Below are positions 1-10,717 of a stretch of DNA of 62,685 nt, one piece after another. The first letter of the stretch is position 1. Every line of letters begins with the position of its first letter. A program made the position numbers and the translations under genes. The stretch spans positions 1 through 62,685 of the forward strand of contig JBBHKE010001829.1 of assembly GCA_037447655.1 (NCBI GenBank), read 5' to 3'. The stretch comes from Zygnema cylindricum (taxonomy: Eukaryota; Streptophyta; Zygnematophyceae; Zygnematales; Zygnemataceae). A model generated the notes under the pieces. That model saw only the letters and a list, made by a program, of their open reading frames with translations, made no database searches and was not told where the DNA came from.

Positions 1-366
1 TGACATGAAAAGAGTCTTTATTGCAAAAATGGCGATGGTAAAACCATTTGTGTACAAAAGGGGTAAAACTGAAAAAAAAACATTTGGAGACTACAAGAGT
101 CACAAGAAAGTTAGCTACGCCTAAAAATGAAACGAAATATAACATTAATAAGAAGGACCTCGAACCAAAACAGAAATACTAGAGCTAGACCGCCTACACA
201 AAAGAAAAAACATGAAAAGACGCACATGCTTTTACAACCATTTCGCTAGGCATCTCGGCCGGCGCAAGGGTGCAATTTTCATGAAAAATACGGAAGTACG
301 ATTTTTACGCCTACGGGTATCGGGGACGCGGTCCGTTTGTTCGGGGCAATTCACATCGACCCACTA
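1..366. other. Unassigned stretch, possible retroelement end
   Basis: No gene is visible. Read on the minus strand, the first 45 bases contain an AATAAA polyadenylation-like signal and end in TGTCA. The phrase ending TTTTACCATCGCC (minus strand) resembles plus-strand sequence near 3620-3650 (TTTTTTCCATCGCAC). This suggests two fragments of one retroelement or 3'-UTR family in opposite orientation. The family is not identified. Confidence 0.25.
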
Positions 367-835
367 CACCGCGAATCGTAATTAGAGTTATGTCCGCTCA
401 TTCCGTCACCCCAAATTTTGACTCTATCACGAGATAGAGTACATTATTCTAAATCATTTTTTACAATATTTAAGGTACTTTTTGAATGAGCGTTAATAAC
501 TCTAATACAGTGCCGTTTTAAATAGTGTGGCGTACAGTCAGTGTCTGACCGTGCAAAATTGTACTTTTACCATCGTGCTTTTTGATTTATCCTGCATTTT
601 TTTTTTATTAAGTAAAAAAAGTACAAATAATGATTTAATACAGGACGTTATCATGTAACTGCAATTTAACAAACCGCGTAGTGCAAACGTCACAATGACG
701 TGAAACTGTACGCTTTGTCAGATTTAGTACGTGTACTTAATTTACAATAGTTATATTCAACGCCCAAATTTACGCCCAAATTAGAGTTACTGATAAATTA
801 GAGTATTTTGTTTTAAAGGGTTGATTACACAAAAT
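367..835. mobile_element. TA-flanked inverted-repeat element, left part
   Basis: It begins with CACCGCGAATCGTAATTAGA directly after a TA, the same terminus as the complete element at 5134-5751. Interior blocks (CCGTGCAAAATTGTACTTT near 556, a GTCACAATGACG block near 690) recur at 2466-2720 and, inverted, at 5300-5640. The matching right end is not adjacent; a degraded one may lie near 2290-2312. TA flanks suggest the Tc1/mariner (Stowaway-like) group by inference. No transposase reading frame is present. Confidence 0.5.
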
Positions 836-1056
836 ATAGTCAATAAAGTAATTTTATGGGCTCCATTGCCACACATAATTCGCAGGTCCAATGAAGCTAA
901 TCTAGATAATGCCGACTCCAAGTTTATATAAACCCAATTGATTGACCCCCTAACAATAAAAACCCCATTACAGTTTCACCTTTGTGAATTAAGACTTTCT
1001 CTGTGCTCAGTTCCACCACATAATGCAAAGTTAGAATATGAGTTTTGGATAACATT

Positions 1057-1565
1057 CCCTACATTGAACTTCCCTTAGAAATGCAACCACCCTGGCAGGG
1101 AAACACTTTGACCGACTACACTTCTTTGTAGCTTGGACTCCCCTGAGTCCGTAGCAAAAAGAATCACTGAAATTGGTCAACTGCGTTAGTTATTATGGCT
1201 GGCCAAAGTTTGCCTTTTATATAAGATGCTCTTTGGGAGAGGCGGCTACCTACCCAAAATATTTTAAGTCCTAAACCCCTATCTAAACCCCCTAGTAGTG
1301 AAATATTGACCCTACTTTGAACTTCCCTTAGAAATGCAGCCACCCTGGCAGGGAAACACTTTGACCGACTACACCTCTTTGTAGCTTGGACTCCCCTGAG
1401 TCCGTAGCAAAAAAGAATCATTGAAATTGGTCAACTGCGTTAGTTGTTATGGCTGGCCAAAGTTTGCCTTTTATATAAGATGCTCTTTGGGAGAGGCGGC
1501 TACCTACCCAAAATATTCTAAGTCTTAAACCCCTATCTAAACCCCCTAGTAGTGAAATATTGACC
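1057..1565. repeat. 253-bp tandem duplication (two copies)
   Basis: Copy 1 occupies about 1057-1309 and copy 2 about 1310-1565. Both start near CCCTAC.TTGAACTTCCC and end near TAGTGAAATATTGACC, and they differ by only a handful of bases. No convincing coding capacity is seen: the minus-strand open frames of 85 and 95 codons across it are not conserved domains. The unit contains short inverted parts (GGACTCCCCTGAGTCC). Confidence 0.8.
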
Positions 1566-2310
1566 AATCATAGGACTGTACTGTACAAGAAAGTACAGGT
1601 ACCGAAGTACTTTCTGTACGGACATTGTACGACACAGCCATAATGCGACATTTGTCACATCCGAATTTGTTATCTTCCGTTCTGGAGATTTCTGTAAACC
1701 CATATGATGTTGCCACTTGTCATCCGGAGTGGCGACGTCCGCAAACCGCCAAATTGTCCTTTCCGCGAAGCTGACGCTAACCACGGCCGTCCGATTTATA
1801 TCGTCATTTAATACGGACATTGAAACAAATGTCCGAACTATTTATTTCTTCCGGTACTTAAAGTACAACTGTTTCTATGCCCTATAAACCCGTAATCCAG
1901 TTAAATGGAAATCTCTACTTGTAACTGTTTAAATAACTATCAAACCCAATATTCTTTAGCACTAGTCCTAGACCTAGCGGACAAAGCTGACGGTTGCGGA
2001 TGGCTTGACGGACGATAGGTACCAGGATCAATTCTTGGGTCCGTCAAGCACCTTTTTGGTAAATCTACCTAATTTACCCCCTGTCTTCTCTAGAGGGCCT
2101 AGGTATTCATGGCTCTATCTCCCTATCCAGCCTTTAGTGACTACAACAAGTGTGGGGGCTTTGAGAGGGGAGTTAGAGGCAGACTGCCTCTGCAGTTTTC
2201 TATCCTAATACAGACCTAACAAATACACTAATATCAACAAATAACTCTAATTATTTTTTCTCGTTTTTTAACTCTAATTATTTTTTTACTCTAATTGCGA
2301 TTGTGATTAC
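1566..2310. other. Gene-free stretch
   Basis: No supported gene. It holds scattered GTACAG/CTGTAC words and, at about 2230-2290, repeated ACTCTAATTA blocks typical of the inner ends of TA-type elements. A 67-codon open frame at 2005-2208 has no recognisable domain. Confidence 0.4.
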
Positions 2311-2324
2311 AGTGCATGAGTCGA

Positions 2325-2782
2325 CCAAGAGTTATGTATTCCGTCACCCCAAATTTTGACTTGTCACTATAAATGATACATCATTCTAAATTATTCTTTA
2401 TGTTATTTAAGGTAATTTTGAATAGCATTATCTCTAATAAAGTGTTGTTTTAAATAGTGTAGTATTGTCGGTTCTGGCCGTGCAAAGCTGTTTATTAAGT
2501 AAATATGTACAAATAATGAATTAGTACATGCGTTTTATGAAGCTGGTTTAATGAACGCATAGTGAAACGTCATAATGGCATTAGTACCTTTTATGGGATT
2601 TAGTACTTGTAATTAATTTGATGGGTATGTTCAGCGCCCAAATTGCGCTAAAAGAAGTTATTGATAAATTAGAGTAAAATTTGTTTTTTCAGAATGCTCA
2701 CATATTAGAGTTCATAACTCTAATTATTATTTTTTCGTTTTTTACTCTAATTTTTTCTCTACTCTAATTACGATTCGCGGTG
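2325..2782. mobile_element. TA-type inverted-repeat element, right end intact
   Basis: It ends in TACGATTCGCGGTG followed by TA, the mirror of the 367 terminus. The interior from 2338 (CCGTCACCCCAAATTTTGAC) repeats the sequence at 400-420 and onward, so this is a second copy of the same family with a decayed left end. Noncoding. Confidence 0.55.
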
Positions 2783-3861
2783 TACAGTAATAAACCTAGT
2801 CTGTACTGTAGAATCTTCGTCGTCGACCCCAATTTTAAAATGGAGCTATGCGGGAACGAACTTTTGGACAAATTTTTTTTCGGTAACGTACAGTTTAGAA
2901 CGTTTCAGCAAGCGAAACTGCACGATTTCATGTTAACTTTACGAGCTCCTGCTTGCGCCATATGCACTCTAACAACAGCCCTTCCAAAAAGTTTAAGTTT
3001 TAAAAGTTTGACTTGGTTTTCCTCCACGGGGCTGGGAGGACTTTGGGTGATGTCGTACTGACGGATCCGACTGAGACCAACATTTCCTCTCGCGCGGCGG
3101 TACAAACAGACGTCGTCGCTTGGGACGAAACGACTTCTAAGGAACGGGATTACGCTCACCGAGACCCGGCGGACCAATTTGTGCGTAAATTTTTGGTACT
3201 TTGGACAAATCTTTTGATGATTTCCTTCGTAACCGTGCAAAGAAAACACTTGAAACCCGGGGTCTCGGGAGCCCTCCCTTGAGCCTTCTCGTTGCGTTTT
3301 ACCGTCAACGTGTATCAGTAGCTCTTCAACGAGCGCAAGCGGCGGCCCTTCTACGGCGTAGCACAGTGGCGGATGACAGTCGTGGCCTCCCGGTTCTTCC
3401 ACCAAGGGATCCAATCCACATCCACGATCTTCGGGGGTGTGGAGTTTAGTTTGTTAGGGTTGTGTAGTCAATTTGTATAGTGTCATCTTTAGTAATTTTG
3501 CTTAGTTTTGGCAGTTATTTTAGTATATTTGGTGTCTTCACATGTTTTCTTTCCCTTAGTTTCCTTTGGCTGTTTTTTAACATTAAACGATTTGTCACTT
3601 TATTTTTTGAACCCCTTTGTACCTTGATGGTTTTTTCCATCGCACTTTATATTCTATAACCCTTTAAAACACTTGGTAAACAAAGAAGAAAAGGAGGTAA
3701 GTTTGAAATCACCTTTATGGTGAAAATAAACAAATGGAGTCAAAATACTAGTAGGTCGATGGTGAAATTAATAGGCGTGCAATAACATGATACCTTCTTT
3801 CAGTGCAAAGCGACCGAAACTTCTGACACCAAAGTTCCGTGCTATACATTTATACCATAGT
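2783..3861. other. Possible degraded retroelement fragment
   Basis: Open frames of 80-170 codons overlap on both strands at 2780-3449. None shows a domain I recognise, and none has clear start or splice context. The sequence after 3449 is T-rich and resembles a 3'-UTR, with a TTGAACCCCTTTGTACCTTGATGG-like tail that echoes positions 1-240 in inverse orientation. A decayed retroelement gag-like region is possible but unproven. Confidence 0.2.
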
Positions 3862-4126
3862 TAAAAAGTAGGTGAAAGTAGGCCCATACAATATGCGTAT
3901 TGTACGCAAATATACAAAATGACTTTAAGACCCATATTGTATTGGTCGCAAAATGAAAAAAAAAAGTAACAGGGCTGAGTTACACATCGTTCGATAGAGA
4001 ATTAAATGTCATCGGACTGTCGCTGATCAAAGTAGCGATCTAAGAAGATCACATGAAAATCCCTTAACACAACTTGTGCCGACCAAAGGCCTACCATAAA
4101 ACGCCTACTTTTGAACTATGATTTAT
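3862..4126. repeat. Dispersed repeat, copy also at 33041-33315
   Basis: Shared blocks include GAAAGTAGGCCCATACAATA, AAAGTAGCGATCTAAGAAGA followed by TCACATGAAAA, and GACCAAAGGCCTACCATAAA. Both copies are in the same orientation. The left part contains the inverted words ATTGTACGCAAATATACAA and CATATTGTATTGG. Noncoding; mobile family unidentified. Confidence 0.6.
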
Positions 4127-4338
4127 ACATCATTATTAGCGTTAATGTTTTTTTTTGCCGCTTAAAACATTTTTTCTCCCTACATGCTTGTCGGATTAAG
4201 GATTTGACCGTTGCGATTGAAAACCATCATTCTCACCTTCCGATTGCCGATCTTCATCTGAAAATAGGACAAGTGTGTACGGAGAAAATATGTTTTAAGT
4301 GGCGAAATAATTATTAACACTTATAGCGATACACAATG
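4127..4338. mobile_element. 212-bp TA-flanked MITE, degenerate copy
   Basis: It is bounded by TA on both sides. The left inner sequence TTATTAGCGTTAATG and right CACTTATAGCGAT are inverse of one another. The interior (GCCGCTTAAAACATTTTTTC, then TTTTAAGTGGCG) matches the 200-bp family at 14830, 32386, 50871 and 53312. Stowaway/mariner-like by TA duplication and size; no coding potential. Confidence 0.65.
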
Positions 4339-4727
4339 TACTGTAGTCGCACAGAAATCTCGGTTGTGATGCACCAAAAGAATGTATTTTTAATTTCAAT
4401 AATTAAATCTTTAGCGCTTACAAAGGTTGGGCAAAGCCCCCACCCCAAAAATGGAGTACAATCTGGGGGAGCAACGTTCCGATATAACGTTCGTTAGAGG
4501 CGCTACAGAGGTTGCAAAAGTCAAAACTTTACATAACCGAAACCGGCCGTTTTTTTTTTTTTTAAATATGAGTAACCGACGCCCAACTGAGTTATGTCAT
4601 GCTCCAAAATTGTTAATTGTTAACTGACCGACGTTTACGAAAATAAAATATAACTGAAACTCGATTTCTCGCGACTAACCGTGCCCCCCCCCCGCAACCA
4701 AAAAAGTACAAAATTAATTAATGTACA
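4339..4727. other. Gene-free stretch
   Basis: Nothing recognisable apart from a C9 run near 4684 and a T-rich run near 4550. Short open frames only. Confidence 0.4.
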
Positions 4728-4935
4728 ACGTATGAATAAGCCAATAATTACGATTTGTCGTGTTCCTTAAGATTTGCGAAAGGAACAGTGTTACTACCGT
4801 GTCAAATTTGCGACGCTTTGTCTCGCTCCTTAAGATTTGCGAAATGAATAGCGTTACTTCAGTACCGTGTCAGATTTGCGGCGCTAATCATGATGTCACG
4901 TACTTCCGCGTTACCAAAGAGTACAAAGTATTATG
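4728..4935. repeat. Dispersed repeat, copy also at 9958-10145
   Basis: Both copies share the order CGTATGAATAA, CCAATAATTACGATTT, two occurrences of TAAGATTTGCGAAA, then GATTTGCG-CGCTAATCATGATGT and GTACTTCC. The copies are direct repeats about 5.2 kb apart, flanking the hAT relic and the Harbinger-like element. Noncoding. Confidence 0.65.
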
Positions 4936-5133
4936 ACGTTTTCACTACGCGGTTTGTAAAAACGCATTTTGTCAAAACGTACAGTTTCACGTCATTATGA
5001 CGTTTGCAATAGGCGGTTTGTGAAAACACAGTTACATCATAACGACATGTATTAAATCATTTTTTGTACTTTTTTTTGTCAATACGGTACAGTTTTGTAC
5101 GTTAACCACACTATTTCAAATGTCACTATACTA
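4936..5133. mobile_element. Partial TA-element copy
   Basis: The blocks GTACAGTTTCACGTCATTAT and GTACAGTTTTGTACG are the inverted equivalents of interior sequence at 560-720. This is a truncated copy of that TA-type family abutting the complete element that begins at 5134. Confidence 0.5.
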
Positions 5134-5751
5134 CACCGCGAATCGTAATTAGAGTAATGAAAAAATTAGAGTACAAAAACTTAGAAAAAAAATTAGCGTA
5201 ATTAACGCTAATTTATGTGATAGAGTTTTTTCAACTATGAAGTTTACTCTAATTTATTGAAGTACTCTAATTTGACACGCTAAAATCCTCTAGTGTAAAT
5301 AAGGTATTCGTAAAGAATCGGCAAAACGTACAGTTTATCGTCACTATGGCGTCTGCACTACGCGGTTTGTTAATACGCAGTTACATGATAACGGCTTGTA
5401 TTAAATAATTATTTGTACTTTTTACTTAATAAAGTACAATTTTGCACGGTCTTACACCGTCCGTACTCCACACTCTTTATAATGAACCTATAATAGACTT
5501 AAAAACGCTAATTAAACTTTACCTTAAATATAATAATGAAAAATTAGAATCGTTTACTCTATTTCATGTGATAAGTCAAAATTTCGAGCGACCGTATTAG
5601 AGTAATTTACTCCAATTACGATTCGCTGATTCAAAGAGTACCTTGAATAATGTAAAGAAAAATTTATAGTTATTTACTCTTTTTAAGGTTTTTTGGTCAA
5701 AATTTGTGGTGACGGAATTAGCGTTAATAACGCTAATTACGATTCGCGGTG
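5134..5751. mobile_element. 618-bp TA-flanked inverted-repeat element, complete
   Basis: The left terminus CACCGCGAATCGTAATTAGA and right terminus CTAATTACGATTCGCGGTG are inverse complements, with TA outside each. The interior is made of repeated ATTAGAGTA/ACTCTAATT words plus GTACAGTTTATCGTCACTAT and GCACTACGCGGTTTG blocks. No transposase frame is present, so it is a non-autonomous element. Tc1/mariner-like placement rests on the TA flanks and CA-starting termini. Confidence 0.8.
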
Positions 5752-5756
5752 TAGTG

Positions 5757-5912
5757 TAAATGGAATATGATTACTAATACTATTTAATGCAAGGAGACGT
5801 GGTAGGTTATAGTCCACGTATTTAAATAATGTTGTTAACTATATTTTGTGATTTTCGGCTACAAGTAGTAGCGATTTATTAATAGTAATAACAATAAGTG
5901 GTGTAGTGGTAC
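5757..5912. mobile_element. Degenerate TA-type MITE
   Basis: The core ATTACTAATACTATTTAATG, then CAAGGAGACGTGG and TTTTGTGATTTTCGGC, matches 49515-49600. The right end GTGGTGTAGTGG resembles the family terminus. It abuts the element ending at 5751, giving a cluster of related insertions. Confidence 0.5.
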
Positions 5913-6583
5913 ATCTCCTTTTGCAAAAAAACAACTGGTGTACCTCTTCTTTTTACTATTTTGTCTTTTGGCAATCTCCCTTTACGAATATTTTTTTTCC
6001 TCGACAATCACCTCCTTCAAGAGATTTGTTCCTAATTTTGCGTTTAACTCCTAGATTAATGCTTAAACCCTTATATTAATGTATATGCTCTCGCAAATCT
6101 ATTTTTTTCGCTACAACTTTCGGACGGTTTTTCTTTCGACTACGATAATATGTTATGAATTATGTAAAAAAAGTAAAGTTTTAATTATATATGTTTAAAA
6201 AAAAAATAATAGTTTTCACATAGAAAATCAATTAACAAAAAACACATTGTGATGAGCAAAAAAAACAAAAAATAAATTGTAGTATCAAATATAGAAATAA
6301 ACAAATAACAACCTCGTTCTATTTTCGACTCTATTGTACAAATTCTCAACCTCAAACTTAAAACTACACAAAAATCTATAAATCTAAATTTGGTATACAT
6401 ACCGACGCTTCGGTAATTTGATACAAATAAGCATTCCGGTTTAAAAAAAAAAAAAACAAATAACACTAGAAAAATTGTGAAACACAACAAAAATTTAAAA
6501 GGAAAAAAAAACATGATAACAAATACTAAAAAAATAACAATAATTAGAAAACAAAACAAAATAAAAAACTATGCATTTAAAAT
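5913..6583. other. AT-rich stretch beside the hAT relic
   Basis: Strongly AT-rich with A and T runs. The open frames here (for example 6185-6559 minus) are low-complexity F/L/I-rich products of composition, not genes. It may include the 3' flank of the hAT element, whose terminal inverted repeats I could not locate. Confidence 0.35.
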
Positions 6584-8669
6584 TTATCGGTTAGATCTAA
6601 CACACAAAAGATCACTAACAATTGAAGCTGCTAGTGAGCTCCTCTTCTTTGTTATCGTGTTCTCGGCATCCGAAAAATTGCATTCCGACATGGATCTAGA
6701 AGCCGGAATAGCTAGAATAGATCTAGCAACACCGGCTAGAATAGAAAACCCTCCACCTTTCGCACGTACATCTGATTATTTTTTTCACCATTCAAGTATG
6801 TTAAAGTTCAATCTTTCGTCATTGGTTAATTTTTAATCAAAATAACGTTTAATTTTGTCTTTAACAAGCGTTATTTTGTCGGTGGTAATAATAACCTCAT
6901 TTTCGTCATCGCTCTCACCAAAAAATTGTGGAAACCGTCTTTACTTTGCAATGTTTTTCGGTTTTTCTGATTTGTTGAGGACTACCGAAATCAACTTCAT
7001 CACCGAGGTCGTTTGCAAGTTCTCGAAGTTTGACCCTTGCACTTTCAAGTTCGGTTTTCGACACCCCAATTATTTCAAGCTTTTGTTTTTGTCAGGGATC
7101 TAAGAGAGCCGCGACAATATGATACTCAGGAAGGCCCCACTTCGGTAGTGCAAATTTCACAAAAAGTTGTTTCAAATTTTACAAGTTTAGGGAATCGGCG
7201 GGGCATTCTTTTTCACCGTCATTGTAAGGTGATTTTCTTATCTTACAATGGTTAGGGAGAGACGATAGTTCAAACAAAACCAAATGTAAGGTTGGTACTT
7301 TGAATTTTCCCAACTTTAGGGTCGCTTCTTGAAACCTTTCCAAAAATCGTATAAGTTCAGTATGGTGAGTCTTATCAATACAAGCAAAAGGTTTCAATTT
7401 ATTTTTGCTTAAAATGGATCTATCTCATTGAATGCATCGTAAATACTCGTAAGCATTCGGAACAAAAAATTCCACCGCGTTGCATTTTCTTGTTTTAAAG
7501 TGTTTTTCAAAAGATTTTGTAAATTACTCTGTTTGAAAAACGTGACCAATGATTTACACGCGTCAATTAGATAAAAAAAATGAAGAACTTCCACATCGTA
7601 TTTGCATTTTTAAGAAGTTTCGCTCTTATTCAATATCGTTGTCACAATTGATGCAATTTTATGGTCCGCCCAAGGTATCCAAGTAAACATACTTAGTAGA
7701 CCTTCAGTCGCACACATGTTAGAGCCAATTTCAGTCACGACAACGCAGAGATCAAAATTGGACATTTAAAATTGGTCAAACAATTTTTTAAAGCCGTTAA
7801 AACATTTTCCGCAACGTGTTTTTCCTCCGAAAAATGATCGACTTGAAGCATTCGTGCATGAAGTTTAAATTATTTGTCAACAAAATGAGCGGTTACTGAC
7901 ATGAATGAGGTTTTTTTTATTGTCTCGGTCCAGAGATCGGTCGTGAATGCGACAAAAATATTGTTATCAATATTTTCTCTGGATGATCAAACTACGAATA
8001 TCTTTTGCAGAAGATATAATGTAGTTTTTTACACTATTGATGGACATGAGTAGTTGGTCGATGTCAACACTTTTGTTGGCACTAACATCAAACAATGCTT
8101 GACAAAACGCTTGAAAACCTGGGGAAAAAAACAAAAAAAACAATAAGAAAATATCATACAATTACTAACCATGATTAATAAAGAAGGTTTCTACCGAAAT
8201 GATTTTTTTTTATGGAAAGACAAATAAAAAACAACATCATGACAAACTAAGCTCAAATATATAAATTTATGAACAAAACAAGTTATAATGACATATACAC
8301 TAAAGCCATCTTAAATAGAATTTAAAATAAATCATACCTGAACCGTCAACTATCGTAAATGGTCGAAGGTCCTCACAACACATCAACGCCACCATTTTCG
8401 CAATTTTTTTTTGGTCACTCGTTTTTCGCCTCTTATTTTGAAAAAAACTCACGAAGAAGTCCTCTTGAATTATCCATGTCGGCCAAATCTAAACATGTGT
8501 GAGTATTGATCGTAAAAGTACCGTTTTTTGACTTGTATTGATAAACTATGAAACATGTATTACAAGCCAGGAAACCTGCTCCCTTTACCATGTATTTGTT
8601 TGATGTTTTAACTTCATAGACATGCTCAAATTTTTTCAAACAATTTGAAGTGGCCCTGCTTTCTTTCAC
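6584..8669 (-). pseudogene. hAT-superfamily transposase relic (minus strand, with intron)
   Basis: Pieces of a hAT transposase are spread over three frames on the minus strand. From the N-terminus: a BED-zinc-finger-like segment with C..C and a later HTC (about 8660-8470), then MCCEDLRPFTIVDGSG. A clean GT-AG intron follows (8337 down to 8119; the exon resumes GFQAFCQALFDVS). The catalytic-core motif FVAFTTDLWTET lies near 7965-7920, then TEIGSNMCATEGLL and TWIPWADHK near 7740-7660, and KQENATRWNFL near 7500. The C-terminal dimerisation block reads SILAIPASRSMSECNFSDAE and TKKRSSLAAS before a stop at 6584. Frameshifts (for example near 7975, and between 7100 and 6780) and stops break it, so it is not functional. 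hAT enzymes cut and paste DNA leaving 8-bp duplications; neither the duplication nor the inverted repeats were identified. Confidence 0.9.
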
Positions 8670-8812
8670 TAGGTAATACTGAGCAATTTCACCATTTTTT
8701 TTATTTTCGAAGTTCGTTTTGGATTGTAGGTTTAAGGGAAGCGATGATGTTTTTCTCTATTTTAGTGTATGACTAAGTTTTGTTTGAATAGTGATCGAGT
8801 TTTTATAACTTA

Positions 8813-9751
8813 GGGCACTCTCCCATGTGCTAAAGTTACAGTTATTTTGTGTCGTCTTCCCTGTATAACTTGGAAAAAAACGAAAAAATATGCAGCCGTA
8901 CAAAAAAAAATGAAATTTCCACCGTACAAGTTGCGTTACCTTAAAACTTTACATGTACTGCAGTTTGTCGTCTAGCGCGATGCAATTTGTTGTCTAGCGC
9001 GTTTTTACCCACTTTCGTGTCTTTTCAACTCATCTTCAAACTATATTGTTAGAAGTTTTTTACAAATTTTATGCACGGAGTACAAATAAAAACCCACTGC
9101 ACGTTTCCAGCCTGTGCTTGACTTTTTTTTGTGCGCTTTTTTTCGTACAGGGGCCGTGGAGGGGTCTCAACCAACGGACGCCATTTCCCAAAAGCGAAGT
9201 TTGTGACAGCGCCTCTCTCTCTCCCTCTCCCACTACCGCGTCTCTCTCACGATTTTTGCAACGAAAAACGTCTACAATGGTATCAAATGGAAGAACTTTG
9301 AAAACGATTTATTTTTAATATCTTTGGGCGTATTTTGATGGCAAGTAGACCAAAAAAATACAGAAAACAACAATCGCGAAACCATGGCGGAAAGTTTTAG
9401 AAGTTGTGATGTGGGCGCTGTCATAGTTGAGCATGACGAGCCTGACATCACAATGTCACAAACCCTAAACATGTGCAATACCTCCACGTCGACAATGTGG
9501 CGTCCAGATATTGCGAAGTGACAGAAATTGTACGGAGTGCGGGTGGACGTCTGAAATTGAAGCCGAGTGGAAGTTTCGCAACATTTTGTGTACCGTTTAT
9601 GTGTTACATGTTTCGTACACGTCTACGCTTGTCACTTTTTGAAGTAACAAGTTATTTGCGATTACATCGGAATGCTCTGAAAGCTGTACGTAGAATCTTC
9701 GCTAAAAACAAAGTTACAAGATTAAACTTTCGGTTACATGGGGAAGTGCCC
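8813..9751. mobile_element. PIF/Harbinger-like non-autonomous element, 939 bp
   Basis: The termini are GGGCACTCTCCCATGT on the left and ACATGGGGAAGTGCCC on the right, flanked on both sides by TTA. A 3-bp TWA duplication with GGG...CCC ends is the hallmark of PIF/Harbinger (Tourist) elements. The interior shares blocks with the copies at 31317, 38668 and 39299 (GTACAAATAAAAACCCACTG, GGGGCCGTGGAGGGGTCTCA, CGCCATTTCCCAAAAGCGAA). No intact transposase. Unlike four relatives it lacks the AAAATCACCTCG palindrome. Confidence 0.85.
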
Positions 9752-9957
9752 TTAAATAGCAATTCAATTTATCGATTTATTGTTTGACACATGTGAGTAC
9801 GCCAATAATTAGGACTAGTCGTGGGAAATTGACATAATAGTTTGATTTTCACTGATTTATTAACCAATTATTATTACATGCCGCATGACATTGACATAAT
9901 AATATGATATATTTGTGGAAACACGGTATAAAATGCATAATTAGCACTTTGCAATAA

Positions 9958-10145
9958 TGTACGACGTATGAATAATCCAATAATTACGATTTCTCGCGTT
10001 CCCTAAGATTTGCGAAATGAATAGAGTACTACCGTGTGTTCCCTAAGATTTGCGAAATGAATAGCGTTACTACAATAACGTGTCAGATTTGCGACGCTAA
10101 TCATGATGTTACGTACTTCCACGATACCAAAGAGAACAAAGTACA
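9958..10145. repeat. Second copy of the 4728 dispersed repeat
   Basis: It repeats TAAGATTTGCGAAATGAATA twice and then GATTTGCGACGCTAATCATG, as at 4728-4935. Same orientation; noncoding. Confidence 0.65.
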
Positions 10146-10184
10146 AGAATGTTGGATTATAGGGACAGTACAAAATTTTCATTT

Positions 10185-10350
10185 TTTTTGGTTTTTTGGT
10201 TGACCGACCGTAACCGACTTTGTTTTTTCCTGGTGAATCAACCGAGTGTAACCGCCCGACCCCCAAAATTTGGCAACCGAATCCGTTCCGGTTCCGGCGC
10301 GGGCGTTCGTTTAACGGTCGGTCACGGTTTCGGTTAACCGTTTGCGACCT
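10185..10350. repeat. CCG/CGGT-rich repeat, possible hAT-type terminus
   Basis: Dense inverted words (GACCGACCGTAACCGAC against GGTCGGTCACGGTTTCGGTT) form an imperfect foldback of about 160 bp. Such AACCGACC-rich ends are common in small hAT-type elements, but no target duplication was found. The stretch from here to 10717 otherwise contains nothing recognisable upstream of gene 1. Confidence 0.35.
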
Positions 10351-10717
10351 CTGAGGCGCTATTAATACGATTTTTTTTTCGATCCTCAAAAGAAATAGCC
10401 TGGAATAACCCCCTTAATTGGTCGATATGATTCTCCCCTTTAATTTCCCACTATAACGTTCGTACAAAATTTTCGTACCGTAAGATGCCATTTCGAACTA
10501 AATTGAAAATGTAAACTTTAAGGTATAATACTATCGAATTTATGAACTATGCATCAAACTTCAAACCACGTAAGATGAATCAAAGTCTCAGGTCGAAGTT
10601 TGCATGAACGAACGAGCAGAACCAGCTATGGCTGCCAGGGCCAGACGGAGAGCAGTCGAGCTATTCCCTTCGTCTGGTGAAGCCATGGCGACCCTTCGCG
10701 TACCATAACCGCCTGCC